NCBI RefSeq assembly: GCF_017812015.1
Contig: NZ_JADQTN010000001.1
Span: forward strand, 1,900,501-1,964,500
Reading direction: 5' to 3'
Source: Pontixanthobacter sp. CEM42
GTDB taxonomy: Bacteria > Pseudomonadota > Alphaproteobacteria > Sphingomonadales > Sphingomonadaceae
DNA: 64,000 nt
Under the pieces are notes generated by a model. That model made no database searches. It had not been told where the DNA came from and was given only the letters and a program-made list of their open reading frames with translations. Positions 44,712 through 53,334 of the stretch are shown here, one piece after another. The translations under genes were made by a program, and so were the position numbers. Every line of letters starts with the position of its first letter. The stretch's first letter is position 1.

Positions 44712-45155
44712 ATGAGTACCGCACGCGCGATCATCGCCGAGCTTGGTCTGGAGCCTCATCCTGAAGGAGGATGGTACCGCGAGACATGGCGTGCCCCGGT
44801 TGCCGATGGTGAGCGCGCAGCATCCACAGCCATTCACTTTCTGCTTGAGGCAGGTCAATCATCGCATTGGCACAAGGTTGATGCGGCAGAGTTCTGGCTC
44901 TGGCATGCTGGTGACCCTCTGCGACTGTCGATGGCTGAAGGCGATGACGGGCCAGCACATTCGATCACTTTGGGGCCTGACGTTCTGAACGGACAGCACG
45001 CTCAACAAATAATCGAGCCCGATGCGTGGCAAGCTGCTGGACCGGCACAAGGACCAGAGGGCTATACGCTTGTGTCCTGCATAGTTGCGCCGGGGTTTGA
45101 ATTTTCTGGCTTTGAATTAGCCCTACCTGGTTGGGTTCCGGGAGGAGAAGCATAA
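44712..45155 (+). CDS. Cupin_5 (DUF985) family protein
   Basis: 147 residues. EPHPEGGWYRETWR (about 14-27), STAIHFLLEAGQSSHWHKVDAAEFWLWHAGDPL (His metal ligands about 52-54) and a C-terminal EGYTLVSCIVAPGFEFSGFEL match the DUF985 cupin fold. Function unknown; a metal-binding barrel. Overlaps the DoxX gene by one base. Confidence 0.88.
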   Translation: MSTARAIIAELGLEPHPEGGWYRETWRAPVADGERAASTAIHFLLEAGQSSHWHKVDAAEFWLWHAGDPLRLSMAEGDDGPAHSITLGPDVLNGQHAQQIIEPDAWQAAGPAQGPEGYTLVSCIVAPGFEFSGFELALPGWVPGGEA

Positions 45156-45553
45156 TGTTCCGCACTCTACTGCTCTGGGTACTCGCGATCTTTTACGCGA
45201 TTGTCGGTTATTTGCACTTGGCTGCTCCAAGTGGGTTTATGGTCGTAATGCCCGATTGGGTACCTTACCCAGGTGCAGTCGTGTTCTGGACGGGCGTGGC
45301 GGAGCTTCTGGGCGCTGCAGGACTGGTGCAACCATGGTGGCCGCAATTACGCAAGGCGGCAGGGATCGGCCTAGCTCTCTACGCGCTATGCGTATGGCCA
45401 GCGAACATCAAACATTTTGTCATGGATATGGCGCGTGATGATGGCGGGATGGGCCTGATCTATCATGTGCCGAGAATGATTGCGCAGCCTATAATCATTT
45501 GGCTCGCGCTGTGGGTAAGCGGAACGACCAACTGGCCGTTCCGCTCCCGATAG
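45155..45553 (+). CDS. DoxX family membrane protein
   Basis: 132 residues, four transmembrane helices: LLLWVLAIFYAIVGYLHL, VVFWTGVAELLGAAGLV, AGIGLALYALCVWPANIKHFV, and MIAQPIIIWLALWV. The HF-VMD after helix 3 is typical of DoxX-like proteins. ATG 45155 overlaps the cupin stop, so the two are coupled. Function of the family in redox or quinone metabolism is uncertain. Confidence 0.85.
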   Translation: MFRTLLLWVLAIFYAIVGYLHLAAPSGFMVVMPDWVPYPGAVVFWTGVAELLGAAGLVQPWWPQLRKAAGIGLALYALCVWPANIKHFVMDMARDDGGMGLIYHVPRMIAQPIIIWLALWVSGTTNWPFRSR

Positions 45554-45562
45554 TCGTTCGAC

Positions 45563-45814
45563 TTAGGTGAGGTGCTTAGAAACAGCAGCCGTCATCTTAA
45601 ACATCGAAATCTGGTCATTGCCAATCACAGCGCCCAGCTTCGCATCAGGATTGATCTGACGCTTGTCTTTGCTGTCCTGCAGGCTGTTGCCTTTGATGTA
45701 TTCCCATACTTTCGACGTAACTTGCGCGCGGGTCAGTGGACCTTTGCCGATTACGTTCTCGAGCTCGCTCGAGAGAGTTACAGGTTTCTGAAGTGCATTG
45801 TTCTTGCCAGCCAT
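45563..45814 (-). CDS. SWIB/MDM2 domain protein
   Basis: 83 residues made only of a SWIB domain: VTLSSELENVIGKGPLTRAQVTSKVWEYIKGNSLQDSKDKRQINPDAKL. SWIB in eukaryotes belongs to chromatin remodelling complexes; bacterial stand-alone forms have no settled role, possibly DNA topology. Good match over the full length. Preceded by a ribosome site AGGAAAG-like. Confidence 0.9.
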   Translation of the reverse strand: MAGKNNALQKPVTLSSELENVIGKGPLTRAQVTSKVWEYIKGNSLQDSKDKRQINPDAKLGAVIGNDQISMFKMTAAVSKHLT

Positions 45815-45862
45815 GGTATGTTCCTTTCCTAGATTGGCTTCACTTGGTAATATTCCGGTCTG

Positions 45863-46471
45863 TTAACCGTCGTCATCCTCATCCCAGTTTTCAGCTAGGT
45901 CGTCGTCGCCTTCTTCGCGCTTATAGGTACCTGTTAGCACCGCTGCGGCAACGACATGCCCTTCCATCGCCTTGATAAGCTCGGCACGCGAGGCGCCAGG
46001 CATCAAGACCATCGGAAGGTCGAGCGCGAAGATCTGAAAAACATATGTATGGGCATCATCGTCCATCGGCGGCGCAGGGAGCTGCCATTCCGAATTGCGT
46101 TGAGAATTCTTGCCAACACGCGGAGGAGCTTCACCTTCCAGCAGCATGCCCTTTTGTCCGGGCAAGCCCCAGACGGTCCAGTGACATGTCGGCGTATCAC
46201 CAGCAGCATCGGCGTCCTCAACCACAATCACAATCTCTTGCGATCCGGGAGGCGGCGCGTTCCATTCGAGAGGCGGCGCAACGGCGTCTTCCTCATCCGC
46301 AGTAAAGCACGGATCAAGGCCTTCGCCATCTTCAAATGCGGGGCTGGAAAGAGAGAAACCGCCACGCCCGAATGCGCGCTGATCGGCCAGTGTTGCAATG
46401 GTCAGCTTGGCAGCATTCGCATGCGCTCCTTTCAGAGCATCACTCAGCCAAGCGGGAACTTCTGCAGACAT
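45863..46471 (-). CDS. YbhB/YbcL family (PEBP) protein
   Basis: 202 residues. PPLEWNAPPPGSQEIVIVVEDADA (about 66-88), CHWTVWGLPGQ (about 95) and VFQIFALDL are the PEBP core. The N- and C-termini have extra acidic segments (DEDDDG tail). Ligand-binding cytoplasmic protein of unknown partner. Followed by the SWIB gene on the same strand. Confidence 0.9.
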   Translation of the reverse strand: MSAEVPAWLSDALKGAHANAAKLTIATLADQRAFGRGGFSLSSPAFEDGEGLDPCFTADEEDAVAPPLEWNAPPPGSQEIVIVVEDADAAGDTPTCHWTVWGLPGQKGMLLEGEAPPRVGKNSQRNSEWQLPAPPMDDDAHTYVFQIFALDLPMVLMPGASRAELIKAMEGHVVAAAVLTGTYKREEGDDDLAENWDEDDDG

Positions 46472-46728
46472 TTACATCTCTCTCCTTGAAATAATGTTCT
46501 ACGCCCCTTCGCAGAGGGCGGCGAGGCTTCGGCACCAGAAATTAGGGCGAAAATCGGGGTTTTCCACCGATGCGGCATAAAAATCGGGGTCAAATTGCCC
46601 TTTTTACGGATGAGCAACCATATTTCTGCGCAATCGCCGCTTGCCCAGCCCCCGTTCAGGCGGCATCGTTCAATCAGCAATTTGGATGCCCGGACGCGGG
46701 TAGGGACGTATTTCGGAGTAATTTCACC

Positions 46729-48183
46729 ATGGGTATTGGTCGCAATGTGCTGAGCATGACGCTCGCAGTTTCTCTCGTTGCATGTGGCGGAGGAGGCACC
46801 AGCACCACACCGCCAACCACCGGCGGCACACCGACACCTACGCCTACGCCTACCCCGACAACCGCCGGCTGTTCCTTGTCCGAACGTCAGGACTTCGCCT
46901 TTGCGGTGTTCGATGAATGGTATCTGTTCCCCGATCTGCTCGACACGACAGTGAACAAAGCGGATCACTCGACCGTGCAGTCCTATATCAATGCGCTGGT
47001 CGCTCCGGCCCGCGCGCAAGACAAGGACAAAGGCTTCTCCTTCATCACTTCGATCGCGGAAGAGAACGAGCTGATCAACAGCGGCTCCAGCGCCGGCTTC
47101 GGCATCCGCTTGGGTTACGACACCGCCAACAATCGCGTGTTCGTGATCGAAGCGTTCGAAACCGCGCCCGCCTTCCCGCAAGGGTTCGACCGCGGCGTTG
47201 AGCTGATCTCGCTCGGAACATCGGCAACCACCTTGGAATCGATTTCGACCGTAATGGCCTCCGAAGGACCACAAGGCGTTATCAACCGGCTCGGCGCATC
47301 CGACGCAGGATTGCAGCGCACTTTCGTGATCCGTCAGCTCAACGGCACCGAGACCCAAGTAACCGTGACCAAGGCTGATTTCTCGCTCGATGCAGTATCC
47401 GATCGCTATGGCGCGCTGACGCTGAACGATAATGGCAAGCTGGTCGGCTATATCAATCTACGCACCTTTATTGTGGCCGACGCGGCAGATGATCTGCGTG
47501 CCGCGTTCCAGGACTTCCGCAACCAAGGCATTACCGAGATCATTCTCGACTTCCGTTATAATGGCGGCGGCTTGGTCAGCATTGCCGAATTGATGGGCGA
47601 TCTGATGGGCCGCAATTCGGTCGGCCAGGTGTTCAGCCGTACCGTCCTGCGCCCGAGCAAGGCCGCGAATAACGAGACAGAACTGTTCGAGACCGAGGCC
47701 GGCTCCATCCAGCCGACCAAAGTCGCGGTGATCGGGCGCGGCGGCACAGCTTCCGCCAGTGAGCTGGTGACCAATTCGCTGCTCCCTTATCTGGGCAACA
47801 ATATCGCGCTGGTCGGGACCAACACATCGGGCAAGCCGGTCGGCCAATTCGGCTTCGATCTTGCCGCCTGCGATGACCGTATCCGCGCCGTGACTTTCCA
47901 GACCGAGAATGCCGACGGCGACGGCGAATATTTCAGCGGGCTGGCGGGCGTGATGCCCAACACCTGCCAAGCGAGTGACGACATCTCCAACCAGCTCGGC
48001 GATCCGGCAGAGGCCTCCGTCGCCCGCGCCCTAGCTTTCCTAAGAGACGGCGGCGCATCCTGCACTCCGATCACCGGCACACCGGGCTTCCAAGGCGTGC
48101 AAAGCACCGGCGCAAGCCAGAAGCAATTGCTGCAGCCGGACAATCCATCAGCCGTCCAGCGCGAAGTGCCGGGGCTGTTTTAA
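46729..48183 (+). CDS. Outer-membrane/periplasmic S41 peptidase lipoprotein
   Basis: 484 residues from ATG 46729: lipobox LVAC (Cys about 17), Gly and Pro-Thr linker (about 35-48), N-terminal helical part, PDZ-like region (about 110-200), and a C-terminal S41 domain with Ser in GGTASASELVTNSLL (about 345) and Lys in GTNTSGKPVGQ (about 365). The Ser-Lys dyad is complete. Tail-specific-protease relative. The open frame starts 53 codons earlier without similarity. Confidence 0.92.
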   Translation: MGIGRNVLSMTLAVSLVACGGGGTSTTPPTTGGTPTPTPTPTPTTAGCSLSERQDFAFAVFDEWYLFPDLLDTTVNKADHSTVQSYINALVAPARAQDKDKGFSFITSIAEENELINSGSSAGFGIRLGYDTANNRVFVIEAFETAPAFPQGFDRGVELISLGTSATTLESISTVMASEGPQGVINRLGASDAGLQRTFVIRQLNGTETQVTVTKADFSLDAVSDRYGALTLNDNGKLVGYINLRTFIVADAADDLRAAFQDFRNQGITEIILDFRYNGGGLVSIAELMGDLMGRNSVGQVFSRTVLRPSKAANNETELFETEAGSIQPTKVAVIGRGGTASASELVTNSLLPYLGNNIALVGTNTSGKPVGQFGFDLAACDDRIRAVTFQTENADGDGEYFSGLAGVMPNTCQASDDISNQLGDPAEASVARALAFLRDGGASCTPITGTPGFQGVQSTGASQKQLLQPDNPSAVQREVPGLF

Positions 48184-48213
48184 GACACGCGCGACGTATT
48201 ATTGTCCTAGGCC

Positions 48214-48463
48214 GTCATCCCCGCGCAGGCGGGAATGACAGGAGGGTGACAAAGGCGACACCCTGTCACCTTCGCGACTTGCTGATTTAGCACATATTTT
48301 CATAATGTTAGCTCACATCGCACGAAGGTGACGGACAGAGAACAGGGGCCCCCACCTGTCGCCTTTGCGCGTGTCTTGCTGAGTGGTGGTTGGGGGTGGT
48401 GTGAGCCTTAAGTGAGAGGTCGGTCATGGGGACCGCTTAGGCAGATTTGGGGGTGTAGGAAAG
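48214..48463 (+). repeat. Degenerate element (L3) with REP palindrome, next to the TcmP pair
   Basis: Order: REP palindrome CATCCCCGCGCAGGCGGGAA (48216-48235), GTGACA/GACACC palindrome area (48246-48270), an AT-rich spacer, GGTGACGGACAG (48328-48339) and finally AGGCAGATTTGGGGGTGTAG (48440 region) plus GAAAG. The last motif and the middle part match the 62.8-63.6 kb element that carries an HTH gene, so this appears to be a deleted relative. It ends 3 bases before the DUF5131 gene stop. Confidence 0.5.
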
Positions 48464-48466
48464 TCT

Positions 48467-49225
48467 CTAAGCGACCAACTGGTGCGGATATTCATCAAAA
48501 GTTTCGCCACGCAATTCTCTACCTGCCGCCTTCTTGTTGCGACCGCCCCATTGCTTGAAGAAAAATGCCGTACCTGCCACCCGACAAGCGGTTTCGATCT
48601 CTTCAACCCATGCCTGTTCAATCGGCCTCGACTTCGGTCCAGATTCTCCACCAACGATGGCCCAATGAATATCCGACAGATCAACATTAGGAACGGGGCC
48701 GATCAACGGTTCGAAAGAAATAAAACGCGTAACTCCGCGAATAGACTTCAGGGCGTCCATTCTTTCGAGAACTGCACTGTCCTCTACAGATGTTCCAACC
48801 CAAACATTTTCAAGAGGTCGCAGCCTGCCATCTGCAAACATATCAGCCATGCGGCTTGGTCTCTTGGTAAGGACTTGGAAATGGTGAATTTCGCAATCCG
48901 CCATAGTCGTCCAAACATCTTCGATAAACTCACACGGAACGCCCGGATGGAACAAGTCAGACATTGAGTTAACAAAAACTCGTTTTGGCTTTTTCCAAGT
49001 GCGCGGTTCGTCGAGTACCTTTCTGTCAAGATTCACTCGACCTGTCCAAACGTGCCGACCGCCACTCTTTCGTGTAGTTCCTTCGTACTTCGCGTGACCC
49101 ATAGCTTGCAAACGAGCCGCCATTCTCATCGCGTAGCAATTCGTGCATCCTGCAGACTCTATGCTGCACCCAGCCACAGGATTCCAAGTAACGTCTGTCC
49201 ATTCGATGTGCGAATTTGAGCTCAT
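48467..49225 (-). CDS. Three-Cys-motif Gp37/Gp68 family (DUF5131) protein, radical-SAM-like
   Basis: 252 residues. VTWNPVAGC20-x6-C27-x2-C30-Y matches the three-Cys motif of the phage Gp37/Gp68 family and resembles a radical SAM cluster site (canonical Cx3Cx2C) with wider first spacing. KRVFVNSMSDLFHP, FQVLTKRPSRM, WVGTSVED, FISFEPLIGP and WAIVGGESG are the family blocks. TcmP, encoded immediately upstream with no gap (TAA then ATG), is the regular partner. Function unknown. Confidence 0.88.
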   Translation of the reverse strand: MSSNSHIEWTDVTWNPVAGCSIESAGCTNCYAMRMAARLQAMGHAKYEGTTRKSGGRHVWTGRVNLDRKVLDEPRTWKKPKRVFVNSMSDLFHPGVPCEFIEDVWTTMADCEIHHFQVLTKRPSRMADMFADGRLRPLENVWVGTSVEDSAVLERMDALKSIRGVTRFISFEPLIGPVPNVDLSDIHWAIVGGESGPKSRPIEQAWVEEIETACRVAGTAFFFKQWGGRNKKAAGRELRGETFDEYPHQLVA

Positions 49226-50107
49226 TTATCTCGGCCTCAATATGTGGTTTGCGATGCGCAATGCCGTTTGATGTGCGGCAGGGCTAGGGTTTGCACAGGC
49301 AAACATCAATGAGAAATCGTGAAGCCGCCCTCTCCCAAGAGGAAGATAATTACGCGCTACACCACCAGCAAAAATTTCCGCTAGACGGTCCCGAAACATC
49401 TCTGAAAACTGTTTAGCCTTCGCGACTTTTTCCACCCGATCATCGATATCACCGAACAGATCAGCATCAGTCTCTAATGGTCGGACAGCAAGCTCTCGCC
49501 AAGCCGTCGAGCCCCACAATTCATCAATCTTTGTCGCGCTCGACAGGAAAGTACCGTCATTTCGAATCTGTCGAGACATCCCATGCACTGGAACAAGGTA
49601 CCACAAATCTACTTTCTCAGTGGCCGCAAGAGCCCGCATCGTTTCCCATCTTACGCTCAAGCCGAACGGATCAAGAAAAACAACTGCGCGCTTTCTACGA
49701 TCAGCACCGAGATCTGCTGCAAGCTCGATTAACCTTTGGTTGGCATCCCCCTGTTGAATCTGAATGTTCTTGTCAGGAAATTCGGAGACCAATGCCGTCA
49801 AAGACTCAACATTGCTCTGGTCCGCTTCGATAAAGACGTACTCATCGAAAGCTGGAGAAACTTCAAGCGCTCGAACTGGTGACCCGCGAACTACATCATT
49901 CGTAGGGAATAAGTCCGGCTCTTGCACCTCTGCCAAAGCTGCACTGCTCTGCGACATCGACGAACCTGAGCCTACAAAGCCATCCACATAACTAAGCCAG
50001 AAGCTCTGTTTCTTCATCACGGTCACATAAGCTTCAAGATAGCCAGCCACGGCATCAAGCTTCTTCTTCGTATGCGCTCCACCGAATGATTGTATTTTGT
50101 TGCTCAT
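49226..50107 (-). CDS. tcmP: Three-Cys-motif partner protein TcmP
   Basis: 293 residues. SYVDGFVGSGSS (about 42-50), RALEVSPAFDEYVFIEAD, QGDANQRL and FLDPFGLSVRWETM (about 146) resemble a Rossmann methyltransferase-type core; the arrangement matches TcmP. It abuts DUF5131 with no intervening base. Preceded by an AT-rich leader. The base composition is visibly lower in GC than neighbours, suggesting transfer. Activity not established. Confidence 0.82.
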   Translation of the reverse strand: MSNKIQSFGGAHTKKKLDAVAGYLEAYVTVMKKQSFWLSYVDGFVGSGSSMSQSSAALAEVQEPDLFPTNDVVRGSPVRALEVSPAFDEYVFIEADQSNVESLTALVSEFPDKNIQIQQGDANQRLIELAADLGADRRKRAVVFLDPFGLSVRWETMRALAATEKVDLWYLVPVHGMSRQIRNDGTFLSSATKIDELWGSTAWRELAVRPLETDADLFGDIDDRVEKVAKAKQFSEMFRDRLAEIFAGGVARNYLPLGRGRLHDFSLMFACANPSPAAHQTALRIANHILRPR

Positions 50108-50230
50108 CAATATTTCCTAATATAGTTCAAAGAACATATCATGAACTATGTTGCCTTGGAAGTAATAATTCTCGTGAAGAATTCCATCGGCCAATTTGCC
50201 TGCGCGCCGGTCTTCTGCCATCCTCCACGC

Positions 50231-50578
50231 ATGACCAAGACCTACACCACTTTCGCCGAGTTCTGGCCGTTTTACCTGCGCGAGCATTCCAAGCCCACGA
50301 CGCGGGCGTTGCATTATATCGGGACGACGCTGGTGATTGCGGTCGCGGTATTTGCGGTATGGACGGGCTTCACCACCGGCAATTGGTGGTGGCTGATCGG
50401 CATGCCGGTGGCCGGATATTTCTTTGCTTGGTTGGCGCATTTCACGGTCGAGAAGAACCGCCCCGCGACTTTCACCTATCCGTTATGGAGCCTGATTTCG
50501 GATTTCAAAATGTGGTGGCTATGGCTGACGCGGCGGCTTGGGCCTGAGCTGGAGAAAGCTGGCGTAAAAGCCGACTAA
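50231..50578 (+). CDS. DUF962 / Mpo1-like membrane protein
   Basis: 115 residues from ATG 50231: [29 protein letters not shown] (about 6-34), then transmembrane helices ([22 protein letters not shown]) and [25 protein letters not shown]962 includes Mpo1, a dioxygenase of 2-hydroxy fatty acids in yeast; the bacterial form is only similar. The His residues [11 protein letters not shown] and HFTVEKN may bind iron. 3' end overlaps the convergent SH3 gene by 4 bases. Confidence 0.85.
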   Translation: MTKTYTTFAEFWPFYLREHSKPTTRALHYIGTTLVIAVAVFAVWTGFTTGNWWWLIGMPVAGYFFAWLAHFTVEKNRPATFTYPLWSLISDFKMWWLWLTRRLGPELEKAGVKAD

Positions 50579-51189
50579 GGACACCCATCGCCCGCAAAGG
50601 TGCCGTCTATCGGCGGGCTGTCAGTGCACAATATGCCGCCCCACTGATAGGCCTCGCGGCCATCGGGCAGGCGGATCATAAACCATGGGTAGCCGTTCAT
50701 CATTTCGCCGGTTTTGAGCCGTAATGTTACGGGGGTGCCTTCCCGCAGGCTGGTTACGCGGTCAAACTCCATTCCCGGACCGGCGCGGACAATGCCGCCC
50801 CATGACCATGCCTGTATGTCCAGCGCTTCCGCCCATTCTTCAGCTTCCTCTCCCGCAAAGCGGCATGTGGTCGATCCTGCTTCGGTCTCCAGAGTGCCTT
50901 CGCCGCCCTTGCTGTGAAAGATCAGGCCAAGGCCCGCATATTTCATGCCCGATGCGGAGACGACTTGCCGCATCGGTTCCAGCGTGGGCTCGCCCTCTTC
51001 GGTGCCGTCGCCCGAACTGAACTGGACAGATGCGTTGCTGCTATCGCGGGAGGAGATGATGACCAGCAGATCGACATCGCCAATAGACTCGCACACGAAT
51101 TGGTCATCGAAAGACGCGTGCGCTGCGGTGGGCAGTGCTGCCATGGATGCGAGGCCGATTATGCCGCTGGTGATGAATTTGCCGATCAT
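50575..51189 (-). CDS. Exported SH3-domain-containing protein
   Basis: 204 residues, signal peptide to about 25 (ALPTAAHA). C-terminal SH3b-like domain (about 125-190): [55 protein letters not shown]. Seven Cys. May bind peptidoglycan or other wall material. No operon partner seen. Confidence 0.82.
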   Translation of the reverse strand: MIGKFITSGIIGLASMAALPTAAHASFDDQFVCESIGDVDLLVIISSRDSSNASVQFSSGDGTEEGEPTLEPMRQVVSASGMKYAGLGLIFHSKGGEGTLETEAGSTTCRFAGEEAEEWAEALDIQAWSWGGIVRAGPGMEFDRVTSLREGTPVTLRLKTGEMMNGYPWFMIRLPDGREAYQWGGILCTDSPPIDGTFAGDGCP

Positions 51190-51275
51190 TGTTTGGTCCC
51201 CCGCCAGTTAAACGTTTGGCCTATCATAGCCTGCCATGAACGCTTGCACAAAACGAAGGGCCCAGTGAAAGGCCG

Positions 51276-51314
51276 AAAAAGATAGGGCGGCCCCTGCACA
51301 TGCAGGAACCGCCC
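51276..51314 (-). terminator. Rho-independent terminator of the fasciclin gene
   Basis: On the minus strand GGGCGG-x2-CCTGCA pairs with TGCAGG-x2-CCGCCC, then TATCTTTTT. It lies just after the fasciclin-gene stop. Confidence 0.85.
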
Positions 51315-51339
51315 CAATCATCGTATCAGATGCGCTGTA

Positions 51340-51909
51340 TTACTGCGGCATCAGAACCGTATCGATCACATGGATCACGCCGTTTGATGCTTCGACGTCT
51401 GCTGCGGTAACGTTTGCGGTGTTGCCTGCCGTGTCTGTCAGTATGACTGCGCCCATCTTGGCTTCAGCAGTCAATGTAGCGCCTTGCACAGTGACCAGTT
51501 CGGCTTTGCCTTGGCCGTCGACAATCGCCGCATCCAGAGCTTCAGCCATCGTTTTGCCGCTGATCACGTGGTATGTCAGAATGCCGGCCAGATCGTCTTT
51601 GGCTTCGGGCTTCAGCAGGCCATCTACGGTGCCTTCTGGCAGCTTTTCAAACGCTGCATTGGTCGGCGCGAACACGGTGAACGGGCCTTCGCCCGAGAGT
51701 GTTTCGCCAAGGTCTGCTGCGGTGACGGCTGCGACCAGTGTGGCGAAATCTTCATTGCCCGATGCGACTTCGACCAAAGTGCCGGCTGGCTCTGCAGCAA
51801 CAGCTTCGGTTGCTTCTGGTTCTACCGTGGTGGTTTCTTCTTCCGCAGGGGCGCCACATGCTGACAGAGCAAGTGCCGATGCGAGAGCGGGAATAGCGAA
51901 TTTCTTCAT
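51340..51909 (-). CDS. Fasciclin-domain lipoprotein
   Basis: 189 residues. Lipobox LSAC (Cys about 18), a Glu/Thr/Ala-rich linker, then one FAS1 domain (about 50-188): FATLVAAVTAADLGETLSGEGPFTVFAPTNAAFEKLP (H1 box), ILTYHVISG and VEASNGVIHVIDTVLMPQ (H2 box). Adhesion or cell-envelope protein; surface or periplasmic lipoprotein. Confidence 0.93.
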   Translation of the reverse strand: MKKFAIPALASALALSACGAPAEEETTTVEPEATEAVAAEPAGTLVEVASGNEDFATLVAAVTAADLGETLSGEGPFTVFAPTNAAFEKLPEGTVDGLLKPEAKDDLAGILTYHVISGKTMAEALDAAIVDGQGKAELVTVQGATLTAEAKMGAVILTDTAGNTANVTAADVEASNGVIHVIDTVLMPQ

Positions 51910-52086
51910 TGAGTTAGATCCTCGAAATAGGAGAGAAAGGAAATCCCCGGCGGGGGTGCCGAAGGTTCAGGTTTAGCAATGCGCCAGCAAAGCGGTGGTT
52001 CCGAATTGGTCAGAATTTGCCCCCAAATTTAACATTGCGGGCCGTCCCTTTGCTTGCGATGATGTAGCTACGGAAGGGGATGCGAT

Positions 52087-52539
52087 ATGGATGCACATTC
52101 TGACCTTGAGATGATCGATCAGGCCGAGGGAAAATGCCTGTGCGGCGCGGTGGCGGTTGCGGTCAAACAGCTGAAGCCGCTGGTCGATATCTGCCATTGC
52201 GACATGTGCCGCCGGTGGGGAGGCGGACCATTTATGGGTGTGAGCGGCGAAGCGTTCAGCGTGACTGGCAAGGAGCACGTCACCAGCTACCCCTCCTCCG
52301 ACTGGGCGGAGAGAGCGTTCTGTGCAAAATGCGGGTCTAATTTGTGGTACCGGTTCACGCCGACCGACCATCACAGCTTTGCAGCAGGTCTGTTCGATAT
52401 CGGCGATGGCGCGGAGATCGAGCAACAGATTTTCGTTGACGAGAAACCCGCCTTCTACGATTTTGCGCAGGAAACCCCGATGAAGACCGGGGCGGAGATT
52501 ATTGAGGAGGCGAAGGCCGCTGGACTTGAGTTCGATTGA
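52087..52539 (+). CDS. GFA family protein (glutathione-dependent formaldehyde-activating-like)
   Basis: 150 residues. Zinc Cys motifs: GKCLCGAV, CHCDMCRRWGGGPFM (C-x-C-x2-C, about 36-41) and FCAKCGSNLWYRF (about 79-83). S-hydroxymethyl-glutathione synthase-like; many members have unknown substrate. Confidence 0.92.
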   Translation: MDAHSDLEMIDQAEGKCLCGAVAVAVKQLKPLVDICHCDMCRRWGGGPFMGVSGEAFSVTGKEHVTSYPSSDWAERAFCAKCGSNLWYRFTPTDHHSFAAGLFDIGDGAEIEQQIFVDEKPAFYDFAQETPMKTGAEIIEEAKAAGLEFD

Positions 52540-52579
52540 ACAGCCAGCGGCTCACCCGGATGCTTGCTTCGTGAGCTAG

Positions 52580-52822
52580 CTAACCTTCTACGGTTTCCAA
52601 TTCTTTGGCAGCGGCCAGTTCGGCTGCTTCTGCCTGACGTTTTTCGCGTTCGATGCGGGCGACTTCGCGCTCCTGCTCCATCTGTTTCGCACGGTCGGCC
52701 ATTTCCCGCCATGCGGTTTCAGACCGGAGTGCACGCTCGCGTACATTGTCCAGCGTTGCCGCAGCTGCTTCTGCAGCGGCTTCGTTGGCACGGGTATTGT
52801 AGAATTCGAAATTCTGACTCAA
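52580..52822 (-). CDS. Small coiled-coil protein of unknown function
   Basis: 80 residues, almost entirely Ala/Glu/Arg-rich helix (EAAAEAAAATLDNVRERALRSETAWREMADRAKQMEQEREVARIEREKRQAEA). N-terminus MSQNFEFYNTRANEAA. Sphingomonad-typical hypothetical protein, no family named. Encoded 96 bases from the cold-shock gene on the same strand. Confidence 0.7.
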   Translation of the reverse strand: MSQNFEFYNTRANEAAAEAAAATLDNVRERALRSETAWREMADRAKQMEQEREVARIEREKRQAEAAELAAAKELETVEG

Positions 52823-52863
52823 AACATCTCTCCTACGGTATCATTCAGGGTAGTACTATGAGA

Positions 52864-52892
52864 GGCCGGACACGGTTGAACCGCATCCGGCC
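52864..52892 (-). terminator. Strong hairpin after the cold-shock gene
   Basis: On the minus strand GGCCGGA pairs with TCCGGCC (52864-52870/52886-52892), enclosing an inner CGGTT/AACCG. No T-run follows, so it may act as a Rho-independent-like stop, an mRNA stabiliser or both. Confidence 0.5.
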
Positions 52893-52918
52893 GCTCGAAA
52901 ATTAGGCGTTAGCCGGGC

Positions 52919-53125
52919 TTATGCTTCTGTCAGGTTCACTGCAGAAGTTTTACCGTTACGGCCTGTTTCCAGTTCGTAATTAACGCGCTGTTCTTTATCC
53001 AGCGTCTGCATGCCAGCGGCATGAACGGCTGTGATGTGAACGAATGCGTCATCGCCGCCATCTTCAGGCTGGATGAAACCATAGCCTTTGTCGGCGTTGA
53101 AGAATTTTACTGTACCGGTAGTCAT
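52919..53125 (-). CDS. Cold shock protein of the CspA family
   Basis: 68 residues from ATG 53125: TGTVKFFNADKGYGFIQPEDGGDDAFVHITAVHAAG. RNA-binding motifs RNP1 (KGYGFI) and RNP2 (DAFVHI) are intact. The ATG is preceded by GAAAGGA; the 200-base region upstream holds no gene and may form the long leader usual for cold-shock mRNAs. Confidence 0.95.
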   Translation of the reverse strand: MTTGTVKFFNADKGYGFIQPEDGGDDAFVHITAVHAAGMQTLDKEQRVNYELETGRNGKTSAVNLTEA

Positions 53126-53334
53126 TATTGGCGTTCCTTTCGAGAACGTAGAACCCTTCACAGCGGAAGTGCTGCGGCAGGGGTATGCATCAGTGCGTGA
53201 AATGAAAGGAAGTCGTCGCCAAACGTGGAATCGCCCAAGTGATAGGCGCTATTCCGAAGTCTAAGTACCGAAGTTCCGTCGCAATTTTCGACGTCAGCGG
53301 GAGTGTATTAGCACGGTATTGCGGATTCGCCTAA

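Noticed and set aside
46540-46600. Repeated AAAATCGGGG in front of the S41 gene
   Set aside because: Two short copies with a small hairpin; too little to claim an operator.
46444-47358. 304-residue frame antisense to the S41 protease gene
   Set aside because: It covers a gap and a well-supported lipoprotein protease; the translation is low complexity and lacks start signals.
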